DNA of 64,000 bases from Leuctra nigra. Lineage: Eukaryota; Arthropoda; Insecta; Plecoptera; Leuctridae. A program made the position numbers and the translations under genes. The stretch lies in the NCBI GenBank assembly GCA_934045905.1, contig OW203763.1:43305172-43369171 (forward strand). The letters are read 5' to 3'. This document shows positions 44,751 through 56,420 of this stretch, piece by piece (the first letter of the stretch is position 1; each line of letters opens with the position of its first letter). The notes beneath the pieces are model-generated. The model made no database searches and was not told the DNA's origin. It saw only the letters and a list, made by a program, of their open reading frames with translations.

Positions 44751-46187
44751 TTAAGCGAGCGGAGCGAGCGTCTCCACTTGAAACTTATGGCTCGAATCTC
44801 TGTTTTTTTTTGTTTTTTTTGTGTGTGTTTATTTGTGCATTTGGCGTCTCCTGCCAAACGAAGTAATGGATCAGGCCAATTTTTTCACACAACTTAAATT
44901 ACTATTCTCGTTATGGTTAAAATGATTTTCAGCAAGTTCGCTCCATTGGTTGCATCGGAAACTTGATGTGTATAGTTATAGTTAGCTTGGCAATGGGGAT
45001 GAAGGAAACTCTGTGTATATAACTGCAATAGTTTGACCGATCATCACCAAATTTTGCAAGGTCATGTGTACCAGCATTATAAGTGATTTTTTTACAAATC
45101 TGTAATGAGTTTCAAGAGTAATAGAGATTTTACTGACATTTGTATACTTAATTTAAAACGGCCTATAGCCACACCACCATTTGACCTATCAAATGGTCTT
45201 TGATTAATCTGATCAATCAAACTCATATTTTGCATGGTCGTTCAGACCAACATTGTCTCTTATTTTACAAATTTTCAGCCCTACCAGTCAAGAACATAGA
45301 TGCACTTAATGACAGTTTAAATAACTGTCAGAAATGACATTTCAAAACAGAAATTCCACTGCATTCTGGGTTGCTCTATGTAGCAAAGCAAAGTTTATAG
45401 ATGGCTATTCTCAATATCAATGTAAGACAGATTCTTTTCTTAGTGGATCATATTGCAATACATAATGTAGTCAAAATGTAATGGAGGTATTTCATATACA
45501 TAGGTATCGGTATACCTTAACCAAGAGCAGCCAGGGTCGGCCTAACCATGCCCTCCCTTGAATTTGCGGTCCCCTCGGGCCGGCCTCCCCCCTCGAGATG
45601 GTGATCCCCCTGAAATCGGGTTCAGCCGGCCCGAATCCTCACACCCCCCGGTCCGTCCCCTATCCGTCCTGGCCTTCCCACCAGTGCTGGACTCCACCGG
45701 ATCAGGTCCGTTAGGTCGACCCCCTCCCATTGCCCTCCAATTATGATCAACAAAGTTAAATATAACAAATAATGTGCGTAATATAACCTCGTCGTTGACG
45801 CGCCATTAAACCAAACTAATCTAATCTAATCTAATCTAATCTAAAATAATTTATTTTACGATATGGATTGTGTATCACAGTTATGAAAACAACGTTTTGA
45901 CTAGATAGCATCATATTTTACACATTTCCAGCCCAATCGGTCAAGAATTTACAGACTTATTGCTGTTTTAAGTGTTTGAATATCTGTCCAAAGAGATTGA
46001 TGGAAAAATATCAGTACAATAATCTGTTATTTAATTGATCCAGAGTGTTTATGAAAAGTTGCAAGGAAAACTGGTAATAAATAATGTATAGTTAGTTATC
46101 TTTGATTGAATGGATCGTGCTAGATTGGCGATGTCGTGCGTGTCGGTGCTCGCTCATCAACGCGTTACACCGAGCGTTTTCCTAGTT
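44751..46187 (+). mobile_element. Dispersed ~1.1-kb element, copy B, with a LINE 3' end inserted
   Basis: Collinear with the reverse complement of 8152-9263 over its full length with few differences: start GCGAGCGGAGCGAGCGTC, end CACCGAGCGTTTTCCTAG. A 321-bp insertion (45520-45840) explains the greater length. Confidence 0.9.
45520..45840 (+). mobile_element. Non-LTR retrotransposon 3' end with (TAATC)n tail
   Basis: GAGCAGCCAGGGTCGGCC at the left; ATATAACCTCGTCGTTGACG then CGCCATTAAAC, followed by five TAATC units at the right. The same ends occur at 58446-58597. Its site in the host element is exact (CCTTA | TCTAAAATAA), so it is a clean insertion younger than copy B. Confidence 0.75.
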
Positions 46188-47059
46188 TAGTGAAATAAAT
46201 AATTTCATGGAAGTTAAAATCGTAATTATTTTAATTGTAGTAATTTATATTATTATCAAAATTAATTAAGAATATATTTGAGGAGAAAATTACCAATTGC
46301 ACTGCCTATTGAGGAGGCAACGTAAACAAATAAATAAAATTCATCAAATTCATATTTAATATAATTCTGATGGTGAAAATACAATTAAAGTGCCTAATAT
46401 AATTACAATATTATCACGGATGACGCAGAGACAATAGTAGGTATTTTATTGACATATTTAACACATTATTTTATTAATGTATTAATTAATGATTAATACA
46501 TTTCCTAATTATGATGAGGAAAATATTATGTATTTGAGGATGCAACTTTAATAAATAAACAGCTGATTCAAAGTCATAATATTTCATACAATTAAAATAA
46601 AAAAAATGCAATTTATGTAGGTACTCAATATAGGTATATTATTATAGGTACTACGGGGAGATAGTGTAGTATTTTATTGTCAACAAGCATAACATGGAAT
46701 TATTGATCATCTTATTATTATTAGAATATAATTTATTTTTTTCCTTTCTCCTGCATTTCAGGGATTTTTGAGACAAGCCGGAATCAATTGATTCAAGGCA
46801 TTTCCTGCCTACACATCTTTCGGAGAGTCATATTGGTACCTTAGCACTGATTGATTTTCAAACAACTAAGCAGTATTTATATAGTGTTTTGCTGGTAGTT
46901 ATTGTGACAACCTTTTCTATGATATCATAACTATTGATGAACATACTCAATAATAAACAATAATTAAACAATAATATTCAATAAACTATATTGATATGAG
47001 AAGAAAATATGAAATCATAATATCACTACATATAAAATAGTAGTAAATAGTACATGCAA
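46188..47059. other. AT-rich, no gene
   Basis: Strongly AT-rich; no repeat identified. Confidence 0.4.
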
Positions 47060-47600
47060 TTAGTACATGTGGTCAAAGTCATTATGAATGTTCAAAATTG
47101 GATGTGACATATCATATTTTAGAGCTTCAACAAGAGAAGATTTTTGACCTGATGTTGGTTTTGTTAATGTCAAACTCCAATCTTTCTTTTCTCTCCTCTT
47201 CTTTGTTGAATAGAACTTTTGTTGAAGTTCTCTCTTCTTGTTATGCGGTTCTCGAAGGTTTTCTTCAGTCATCTGCATACCAAGCACAGGGATACTCGTT
47301 TGGCTCTCCTGACTGATTTTCCGCATCATGTCCCTGACATCACTTGCCAATGATGTTGTTAACGTCTCAGTCAGGTTTGATGCTGTGATAACTCCGACCA
47401 GAAGTTCGAGACTCTTGATGAGTTGTAATTTTCTGTCCGGTTTCAGAACATTTATTCTCTTTGAGAGGCCCTAAACATTCTTCCACAGGGTTGAACTCAT
47501 TTGTAATATAAGGACAAATACTAACACTCTGTGCAATGCTTGGAACGTCCTTGCAAAGCATATTCACTGCATGTATATGCTTGCATTCTTCAAATTTTGT
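47060..47600 (-). pseudogene. C-terminal fragment of a SWIM-type transposon-like protein
   Basis: The minus-strand reading ECKHIHAVNMLCKDVPSIAQ (~47600-47540), with a CxHxH end of a SWIM zinc finger, continues to ~47410, shifts frame (LELLVGVITASNL), and then runs as SLASDVRDMMRKISQ to a Lys/Arg-rich C-terminus with stop at 47060. The CKHIHAV motif is usual in SWIM proteins of MULE-like elements. One frameshift and no N-terminal catalytic part make it a relic. Family assignment is tentative. Confidence 0.45.
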
Positions 47601-47639
47601 GCCAATAGCTCAAATGGCTATCGTTTTAGAGCCGTTTTG

Positions 47640-48504
47640 ATTTATTTGAGGTTATTTGCAAAAAAAAATTACATGCCTTACAACAAATGCAATGGCGAAA
47701 ATTACTTTTTCTCGATTGTGTACATATTTCAACAATAATTAATTAATCACGTAATAAGTTAACCGGAAATTCAAACATTATAAAATTGAGAATTAATACG
47801 TGATTTCCACAAAATTGTCTGTAAAAACAAAATAGCTGCTCAAAAACGTATATGTTTTTTTAAATTTGTGAACAGTATTTAACAGATCAAATAGTAATTT
47901 TTAATTTTAATTTTCAATTAGCATGTGCTTAAAATCTCAAATTATATGTGTAATCAAATTTTGTTTCAATGTATGTCGAAAATGTTGTTGGGAAAAATGT
48001 TTATACCTATTAAGCCGATTTTGGTAAACTTTGTATATGTCAGTGTATCAAGTGAGAAATATTTCAGTGCAAAAAGGAAGTCGATAACTTATATAACGAC
48101 TCGTCAAGAGCAGTTGTAATTATTTTTTAATTTTTTTTATTTGAATGAATATGATTGGACAACAATGAATGTGATTAAGCTGATTATTTTTTTTGATTTG
48201 CACAAAACATTGCGCAAAAAATAAAAAAAATATTGAAAGTAAAAATTTCCTTCACATTTTCTAGTGAAAAATTAAATTGTGATTTTGATCAAACACTTGA
48301 TAAAAACAAAATGGCTACCCAAAATTTGGTAAACTTTCGTTTATGAGTTATTTGGGTAGACCTCAATAATATCGTCAAAAAACATTTTTAGAAATAATTA
48401 GTTTGGGCTCAAATGATAAAGTGACTGTATAAGTACTAGACTTTAACTTAGAGTTCTATTTGTATAAATAAGTTGGATATAAGAGTTTTTGTCACGGTCA
48501 ATTT
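47640..48504. other. AT-rich, no gene
   Basis: A frame at 47925-48119 has no recognised domain. Nothing else seen. Confidence 0.4.
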
Positions 48505-48600
48505 ACGTCCCATTTACCAAGTCTTTGCCAGAAAAATTATCGTGTCCGGGCCGCTCATGGGCCCGGAAGTATTTTGAATTTCACTATTGAATTTGTGCGT
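48505..48600. repeat. Dispersed motif copy
   Basis: CCATTTACCAAGTCTTTGCC then AGAAAAATTATCG and GTGTCCGGGCCG match 18602-18660 and, in part, the repeated GGTCCGGGCCGCAC segments of the hAT at 18739. Confidence 0.6.
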
Positions 48601-48719
48601 TTTAACGCGATTTAAATACATTAGTTGTGGTTGATTTGATCATTTAAATTTTATAAATTATTACATTTTTCATTACTAGCATTTCACGTCTATGAAATCT
48701 AGAATTTTAGTTCCATTTT

Positions 48720-49045
48720 CTACCGCGACAGTATGCGCTGAAAATCCAATGTGGCAACGCTGTGTCGACTGCCGCATCTCGGCTCGCGTTGCCGGCTGCC
48801 GGCTGCGCACGCACTCAGTCGCCAGTCGGAGGTCTCAGCGTGTGGACGTGTCGCCGCATCGCTCCTGCGCGGCGCATTGTTTCGTCTCGTCTTCAATCAC
48901 AGCCACTTGGAACAACGCGCATCGGTTTCAACGTCATCAGCGGGTGGACAGAGGTAGTACCTTTCACTTGGCATTGCGCCAAGACACTGGGCCTCGTCCA
49001 TCCGCGATCTCACACAGCCCCGTGGACGACTAGAAACATCAAACA
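48720..49045. other. GC-rich, CpG-rich island
   Basis: A ~325-bp block with visibly higher GC and many CpG dinucleotides inside AT-rich flanks. All three plus-strand frames have open stretches, as expected from composition. It could be a promoter or first exon, or a GC-rich mobile fragment. I cannot assign a product. Confidence 0.4.
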
Positions 49046-49224
49046 ACGCGAATGAAAGAACGTCTGTTGAAGAACTTCACAAGTGTCAGTACAAGTAGCA
49101 AACTGTGATTGTGGTTTGATTTTACCTGTGTTTCGTCGACTGAACTACAACTTTGCTAGCGGCGACTAACGAATAGTTTTGAAGATGATTGTGAATTGCA
49201 AAGAAGAAGGAAAGATTCGTTTGG

Positions 49225-49365
49225 GAAGGAGAGACTGCCGCGGGAATCGAACCCAGAGTTACGGAGTCGAGAGCATTACAGCCTGAGCATTACTGCCTGA
49301 GCATTACAGCCTGAGCATTACTGCCTGAGCATTACGTGCTGAGCATTCCAGCCTGAGCCAACTTG
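49225..49365 (-). mobile_element. SINE head with an amplified A-box segment
   Basis: On the minus strand, TTGGCTCAGGCTGGAATGCTC starts a head whose TGCTCAGGCWGTAA segment repeats every 15 bp about five times (49268-49345), followed by TCTGGGTTCGATTCCCGCGG (B box). The repeats stretch the A-to-B spacing. Confidence 0.75.
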
Positions 49366-49379
49366 ACACAAAACAATGT

Positions 49380-49700
49380 GTTATTGATATTACGTGATTT
49401 ATTCCGTGTATCAATAATCTGATCTGTGGCGAGATTAACTTATAACATCTGGTTATTGAAAATACGCTATTCATTTCGTAAATTATAACCGATTGTTAAT
49501 GAAATGACGCGATTTATTCCGTAATTCATTATCATTTAAAAACAGTTATTGACATTACGTGATTCATTCCGTATTTCAATATCTAATCAATTCGGAACAG
49601 GTTGCTATTGAAATGACGTGATTTATTCCGTATTTCAAAAATATAGTATCTGTTCCACGATCGAATTATAACATAAACTCATAATTTGTTCGTTTTAATC
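49380..49700. repeat. Diverged tandem palindromes (TATTGAAATGACGTG..CCGTATTTCAATA)
   Basis: Five or so units (near 49381, 49455, 49495, 49548, 49605) repeat TATTGANATKACGYGATTYATTCCGTATTTC. Each unit is itself an imperfect inverted repeat. No known element. Confidence 0.6.
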
Positions 49701-49927
49701 AGCGCCCGTCCAAGAGAAAATGCGATTGCGATGTTTTGGATGAGGTGAATGAGACGGATTCGTAGAAAAACCGAATGCTATTGGAATTCGTCATTGACAA
49801 TGTCCTCGGCTCGGCTCGGATCGGTTCGCCGGTCAGCATAGTTCCCAATCACACGGATATTCGACCCGAATGACAGCTAATAGACATGCAAGAGTAGGTT
49901 TTGAAAACTAGTACTTTACTTTGCACT

Positions 49928-50410
49928 CATTTGTTTGTCTCGGGCTTAACGTCGCACTGTTCTGCAGCGAGGCTAATGGCGACGGATGAATGATTATGAG
50001 GATGATTGGGAGATGAGGTAAGGATGGAAGGTGGGACGGAGGTGGTCGTGGCTTATTAGTAGGGTACCTTCCCAGCATTTGCCTGTCGACTGAGGGAATA
50101 CCACGAAAAAACCCAGTCAGGAAGGACGATATGAAGGGTTGTGTGTTGTGAAAAATATCCGACCGAACCGAGGCTCGAACCCGGGACCTACATGATGGGC
50201 GAGAGCTCTACCAACTGAGCTACCCGGTCGGACGGACGGACACTAGACACAACACACTGATGAGGGTTAGAGATCTCCGAGGAGAATGGAATGAAGGTAG
50301 AGAATGCTTCTACGAACTGTCATACCACCGGTGACGATGCTGTCACCATGTCTCTTTGCCGCGGGAATCGAACCCGGGCCTCCGGAATACAAGTTCAGAG
50401 CGTCCCTGAC
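49928..50410 (-). mobile_element. SINE, minus strand, interrupted by a second SINE
   Basis: GTCTCGGGCTTAACGTCGCAC..GGAAGGACG (49936-50127) and CCGCGGGAATCGAACCCGGG..CAGAGCGT (50360-50403) are the two parts of one SINE like 4857-5148. The first-strand head is truncated after 50403. The gap holds another SINE. Confidence 0.8.
50128..50358 (-). mobile_element. Second, tRNA-headed SINE nested in the first
   Basis: Minus strand 50233-50160: GGGTAGCTCAGTTGGTAGAGC (A box) and CCCGGGTTCGAGCCTCGG (B box), near-perfect tRNA elements. CCGACCG and CGGTCGG could form the acceptor stem and the T arm pairs, but the anticodon stem does not pair. It is therefore a SINE head and not a functional tRNA. Confidence 0.75.
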
Positions 50411-50791
50411 TAATTAGCCCAAGAAAGTTAGGTTTTAACTTCGAAATAAATCAAGTAAATCTTAAATTTGGCAGATATGTCCTATTTGATGTACCGAATA
50501 ACATACTTAAATTCCCCAACTCTCTTCTGCCGGGGTCGTCGATTTTTTGGTGCAAGAAGGGCGTAAGTCACAAAAATCACGAAAAAATACAATATCCACA
50601 AATTTGCACGGACTTCGACCAGGTTAGATTTAAAACGATCCTAAATACACGCTGAACCATGTTCAGTGGTATTTGTGCATTTAATAAAGTGATGTTGGCA
50701 GTGGGCGTGGCCTAAGGTCAGTGATCTAAAATTGTAGGTGTGCACAACCAACAATTAATAATATATAGCTGCTTACAAGACACTCTTACCT

Positions 50792-50925
50792 TTATTTGTA
50801 AATGAAGTCCATTCGTCGGTCTTTCATGGCCACGAATTCGTCTATGGTTAACGAGTTGAATGAATCAATTTTTTCGACAATTTCTTTGTTAATGGAGAGC
50901 ATTGCCAGAGCAGATCATTTGTCAT
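50792..50925 (-). pseudogene. hAT transposase C-terminal (dimerisation) fragment
   Basis: The minus strand reads ALAMLSINKEIVEKIDSFN, then LTIDEFVAMKDRRMDFIYK and a stop. The pattern LSI..EI...I....ID.FA..K.RR resembles the C-terminal end of hAT transposases. Upstream sequence is disrupted by stops. A relic only. Confidence 0.5.
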
Positions 50926-51307
50926 CGTATTCCGTCAAATCCACCACAATCGCGACAATCATCTCTCATGTAGAGATGGCCAAGTTCAGTTGTTAATTTT
51001 GCAGCTTTCAGCATGGGATGCTGATTGGACGGCAGCATTCAGTAGCTCTGTTGGAACGTTCTCATTGTATTTGCCGAAGTTAGAACTGACATGAAGATGC
51101 TGTGCAAGAATACGGTTTTGAAATGCAAATCTTTGATTCGCACACCTCCCTGGCCGCCGTGCAGTGCGTGTTGCCTGCAGTCGGCGCTATTCGACACCTC
51201 TTGCTTGATTTTGCGTTTGTTTCAGTTTCACTGGGTATGGCGGTTCTTATTGCGGTTATTGTTGATTTGAAAGTGTTCAGATATGTGTGAATTTTAGTAG
51301 ATATAAT

Positions 51308-52145
51308 CAGGGCTCGAAATTAGCACTCGCCCGCTCGCCCCAGGCTAGTAAAATGGCTGCTTGGCGAGCAAAATTTGACAGTTTCTTGACCGACTGGCGA
51401 GCAATTTTTTTGGACGACTTCAGTATTTCGCATAAATGAATTTTTTTGAGATTTCCTTCCTATATCCAAAGCACTAATTTTACGTGATGTTATAATATAT
51501 TGTTTTGATCATTCGATTGTGGCTTAACTATTGCGCTGGAGTGGGGTGGGGGGGAATGAGGGTATTTTCCTCACTTTAGACGAGTAACATTAGCAGTAGC
51601 TCAATAAATACTTTGCGTTTTAGCAAATTCATAGTGGCCGGGTTTGACATAACATACTTCCAGGACAGCTTGCTATAAATGTCGTGAGGGCGTCTGCCGT
51701 AAAATGCAGTAACTTTGTTACTACTCTGACTGTAGCCTCTGTTAAATCAATGCCTAACAATTGAAAGCAAACCCTGGTTCATTCATATTGTTTTGTTTAG
51801 ATTGAGTGATATTTTTCTAAGAACAGAAATTATGGAAACATCGACACATAGGTACGGTTATTCGCCAATTATTTTGACGAAGTAACATGGCATATCTTAC
51901 ACATTTGTCAATGTTCCGGAAGAGTGGAGCCCACAAAAACTTCGCAGGAACTGGTTTCAAACTAACATAATAATGCTGAACGGAAAACAATTAATCCACT
52001 TAAAAACTAAAACAAAAAATTAAATGTGAGTGCAGATATTTAAAAAAAAATATGCTTTATGAAAATTAGGTGGGCGAGTAAAATCATCTCCGGGCTAGAG
52101 AATTTTGTCAAACACAGTGACCAATATTTTAAATTTCGAGCCCTG
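51308..52145. mobile_element. 838-bp hAT MITE with CAGGGCTCGAAATT ends
   Basis: CAGGGCTCGAAATT at the left mirrors AAATTTCGAGCCCTG at the right. The flanks GATATAAT / GATGTAAT match at 7 of 8 positions. Subterminal GGCGAGCAAAATTT / GGGCGAGTAAAATC repeats. No ORF. Confidence 0.88.
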
Positions 52146-52179
52146 GATGTAATTATGTAATATCCCTTTTCTGTAATGA

Positions 52180-53430
52180 CTAGTACAAAATCTCGATATG
52201 TGGCATAATTTTATGAAAGAAAAACAGCCAATAGAAAAAATCTTCTGATTTTAAAGAGCGCAGCAGTCCGGTAGCTTCATTCAGAGTAACGCTATCAGTT
52301 CCACTGATGTCCTGAATTGATGTTTCTAAACATTTTATGCTTTCTTGCTTCCTTTCAAAAATGGAGTTTACTCTTACTCTTGAGCTGAAAGGGGCCAGAC
52401 GAGGAAGTTTCTTTGTCACTTGCTCTAATATCGTTGAGGACATCTGGAGAAGAAAACATGAATTGCGCCCATATTTGCAAAGAAAACTCTCACTGTTTTC
52501 ACTTGACTGACGGCCTGTTGTATTATAAGATTTAATAGATGAGCATATCAATGAACAAATGTGCATTTGAATATTTTTGTTTAATTGGGGCTTGAACGAC
52601 ACTTCTCTTCCCGCTCATGACTGCCGCTCCATCGTGATCTGTGCAATCTGGGCAATCTGGGCAATTTTTCAGTTCGTTGTCAATTTTTTCTGTTAACTTT
52701 AGTGCTAAATTTTGAGCATTTGCTTTATCAACTTGAATAAAACTGTGGAAACATTAGGCAATTTTCGTGCCACCGACTAAATAGCGATGGACTTTAACCA
52801 TTTGGGTATGGTTCGCTGAGTCAGTTATCTGCATGGACCGCCAAATATAATATGTATTTTATTTTTTGTGATATCTTGTCGTGACACACTTGCAGCATGG
52901 AGTTGAGCAGGTCATTTTGGATTGAGTCCCTTCAAACACGATTGGTTTCTTTAAGTGTTCATCCAACACATAATCAATATCCGATATAAAATCGATTAAT
53001 CCAATATAAACTCCAGGGTAGAAGAATCACTCGTCTCGTCACGTCCACGCAAAGCCAATTCAAATGAAGCACAGAATTAAACACAGTCGATGAGTTTGTT
53101 CAAAATGTACCTGGTTTTGTCCGCTTCCTCATTGTGACGTATAACTGAAGCCAGCACCCTTCATTTAGTTGTTGATTCATAGCTAGATTCATAGTGCTTT
53201 TTTATTTTCTCATCCAAATGTTTCAAATAGTTGACTCCTGTTTTCGTCCAAGCTGGATCACGCTGATTCACCGCAAACAGCAAGCACGGAAAACAAAATA
53301 ATGTATTATTTTCCTGGCTGCCATACAGCAACTTCTTCTTTGAATACCATTCGGTATGAAATTTTCTGTAAACAATTGGTCCTTTTACTGTGCAAGCTTG
53401 GCTTATTGTATTATTTGCTTGATTTGGTCA
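52180..53430 (-). pseudogene. ZMYM1/TTF-type hAT transposase pseudogene
   Basis: Minus strand, in order: a TTF-type block (VKGPIVYRKFHTEWYSKKK, ENNTLFCFPCLLFAVNQRDP, ~53400-53230), RHNEEADKTRYILNKLIDC, a DUF4371-like part (LIDFISDIDYVLDEHLKKP, IVFEGTQSKM, ~53000-52900), and a C-terminal frame 52602-52180. Stops and frameshifts separate the blocks. It may have been an autonomous relative of the hAT MITEs here, but the link to any one family is unproven. Confidence 0.65.
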
Positions 53431-53439
53431 CACTATTTT

Positions 53440-55855
53440 AAATTGTTCAATAACAATGTTATGTTCTGGAAATGACTTCTCTAAGATTAAAATTAATGAA
53501 TCCGTGTTATTCATATCATATTGCATCACTTTCAAGCATCTCAGGATGGTTGTTTGTTTCGGAAGCAAGTTACTTTTGAATTGGTATTTAATCTAGTTTA
53601 TTTTAGTTCAATCTGCACACCTGTTAACAGCATTCCTCATTGCACTTGCCTTCGCGATTCTTCAAAAACATTCCAGAGGTGCGGACCGCTAGGCGGTTTA
53701 CTGGTCCAGTGGTGCCGGCTGAAGGGGAACATCATATTGGATATTCCCTGGATGATAGCACCGATCTGTGCATCAGTGAGGTTCGCAAAGCTGCACATCC
53801 TCGTACGAATAAATGGAGTTTCTAGCCTCGACTGTAGTTACAACATTCCCGAGATCTTTGCCGAACTTCTCGTGGGACCTGTCCAGGCACTTGCACCCAA
53901 AGTGCAGCTCCAGGATAGTTTGTTCGTAAACGCTTTGTATCAGCGTGTGTGATTTTAATTGCCTCCTGATGTCGTTGGCAGCATATTTCGTTTCTGTCTT
54001 ACGTTTTAGACGTCGAAGGGATGCACAGGTATACGATAGAAGAATTCCATGCTTTTCTTTCATGATTTTCAAAATTTAAATCCTGTACAAAAAAAATAAT
54101 CATGTTTGTCTCCTGTGGTAGTATGGTCCGTGAAGTAGCTACATGTATTCACCAGTGTCAGACTAGATGTTTGGCAGGATAAGTGTCAAAGTGTCACAGT
54201 GACTTCAGTGTCAAAATAGATATCTCAATATTCAATTTACATACTTGTTTTCTAAAACATCGTCGGACTAACCTCAAACCATGTTCATGCGGCAGCGTCG
54301 GAAGTATTGGCGCCAGCAGTGTTGCCAACTACTTTGAAGCAAATTTCCCTGATAAATCACTAAAATTTCCATAGATTTTCAAAAATGTCCCTGTATTCAG
54401 AATGTTAAATTTTTCCTACATTATCTATTGAGACGCTCAATGTGCTTTTTTATTAGACAAATAAGATATTCGAAAGTTATAAACATGATGATCATAGGCA
54501 ATATTAATAAATAAAATTGCTTATAAGATAAGATTGTTTAGAGTTTGTTCTGAATTTAATAATACGTGAATGGGATTGATGGGATTTTTTAAAAATCCCA
54601 TTTACATTTTTTAACATACAGAATTGTTCAGTTATTATAGACATATATCTACATATCATACATCTTGAGATATAGTTATATCTCAACTAATTTGGAATCA
54701 ACTTGAAAGATGAGCCAAATAAAGGCGGTTTGTCACAATTTGTGATGTTAACAAAATTGACAGCTATTAAAAACTATAGTCTTAGTAAAATATATCAAAG
54801 AAGTTTTCTGCATTACATTTTGTAATGCAAATTCCGCACGATCGTACTGCGGAGGATCATAGAGAGGAGGGTGAATATAAACTCCGGCTAGTGGTTGTGT
54901 TCGTTGAATGCTATCGGAGAGATGGGAGGATTGGGCTGGCAAATGATACCAAACACACCACTCAGCGTAGCTATTTACTCGTGTTCATGATGAACAATGC
55001 GTCCAGAGTTTCTTGCGAGCGTCCAGAGTTGATGAAATTATCAGTTGCTCCAGAAAAAACGCCTAGGTTGATGTGAATTGTGGGGAGGATGTCCTAAAAG
55101 AGTCTAAAAAGGGGTTAGTTGTCGGGGCCACCACCAACCAAGAGGAAAATAGGGGAGGGAAATTTGAAGGTAGGCTTGGGCAGAGAGAATAAATGTCTCT
55201 CTATGCTTCTGTGTTGCTTGGTAAATAATTCTTACTTCTGTGATCAATACTAAAATTTAGGAAAAGGGAAGGTGACAGGGAAACTGGGGGATAGTCTTGA
55301 GTAAGAATAGTCTTGTTTCCAATGGAACACTTAATTGTGTTTATTATAGTTCGTCATTCACACGTACATCCAATTATATCACACTTTAAAAGACGGACTC
55401 CGGTTAAGTCAAATCCGATTCTAATATCCTAGTTTCATATGGTCTGGCGGTTCCAGAGAGAAGAGGTGTAGCAAGAATTTGCCAGCCAACTGGTGGTTAG
55501 CACAGGGCTTACCTGGCTTTTATAGGCGATGTGAGTCATAAATCATCTTGTCATTAAGTTAGTTTCAATCAAAGACACAGGCTACAGCACCTCTCGAGAA
55601 AGAGTCAAGTTTCAAGGTAAACTACACAGCCGGTCTATAGGATTGCTACTTGCTTGGCCTTGTAGCTCAGTTCTCTGCAGGAAAACCGAGACAGCTCTAG
55701 TCTGAGGTGTCTGGGTTTGGAAATGTCAAAAATGGACATTATTTTAAAATCAAGTAAGTGAAACACTGATAATTCATTGGGAAAACTATGGATAGGAATG
55801 TCTTTGAAGATAGGACAACTATAAAATGCAAAATTGGTATAGGAGTCCAAATCTA
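53440..55855. other. Unassigned; overlapping frames without recognised domains
   Basis: Overlapping frames at 53521-53952 (+) and 53773-54072 (-) lack motifs I recognise. They may be the N-terminal part of the hAT pseudogene (minus strand) or chance. CAGTGTTGCCAACTACTTTG near 54317 and the FPDKSLKFP-coding segment resemble the edge of a common MITE. The rest is plain. Confidence 0.35.
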
Positions 55856-56112
55856 TTAATGGTAATCATGTAATACGGATACCAATAAAATTAATGAAAA
55901 TAATAAACACCGGTAAGAATACCAAGGAACAAAAGATTGAAAACATGTATAATGAAATCAAAAATCAAAAATAAAAACCTCGGTGGTACGAATACCAAGA
56001 GGAATAGAAGGAAATGATACTGGTTATTAATGATAATTAGGTACGTTTACCAAAGAGAAGAAGAAAATGATAAATGGGCAAAATAGGTACGGACACCTAA
56101 GGAACAACTCCA
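55856..56112. repeat. Degenerate ~60-bp tandem repeats (GGTACGAATACCAAG)
   Basis: Related phrases GGTAAGAATACCAAGGAAC, GGTACGAATACCAAGAGGAA, GGTACGTTTACCAAAGAG and GGTACGGACACCTAAGGAAC recur from 55910 to 56110. Confidence 0.55.
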
Positions 56113-56113
56113 A

Positions 56114-56114
56114 T

Positions 56115-56154
<40 letters not shown>
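56114..56154 (-). repeat. Poly(T) run, candidate poly(A) tail of a minus-strand retroposon
   Basis: About 41 T, followed by T-rich sequence and a GC-rich stretch with ACCCGTCCCTACCGGACC (56200-56400). Read on the minus strand it would be the 3' end of a retroposon or processed transcript. No TSD was found. Confidence 0.45.
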
Positions 56155-56156
<2 letters not shown>

Positions 56157-56420
56157 TTTGTTTTGCATTTTTGTTATTTTTTCTTATCTGATCTATGACC
56201 CGTCCCTACCGGACCTTAAGGACTTGCCTAAGAGGCTAAGGGGGTGGCTGGCCAAACCCCCAACGCCCCAACCGGCGTCCCACCCACCACCACACCCCCA
56301 TCCCCATGAGGGTGATCAGATTCTCCAGATGTCCCCCTCTCCCCACCCCGCCTCCTCCCACCAGCCACGGCTGGCCCGCCGCGCGCACCAGAAAACTAAC
56401 TAGTTCGTTAACTGCATCCT

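Noticed and set aside
50160..50235. Functional tRNA gene on the minus strand
   Set aside because: A and B boxes are good, but the anticodon stem does not pair and two extra bases break the acceptor side. It is followed by SINE sequence.
53521..54072. Overlapping 143- and 99-codon frames as genes
   Set aside because: Opposite strands, no recognised motif, next to a transposase pseudogene. Neither can be preferred.
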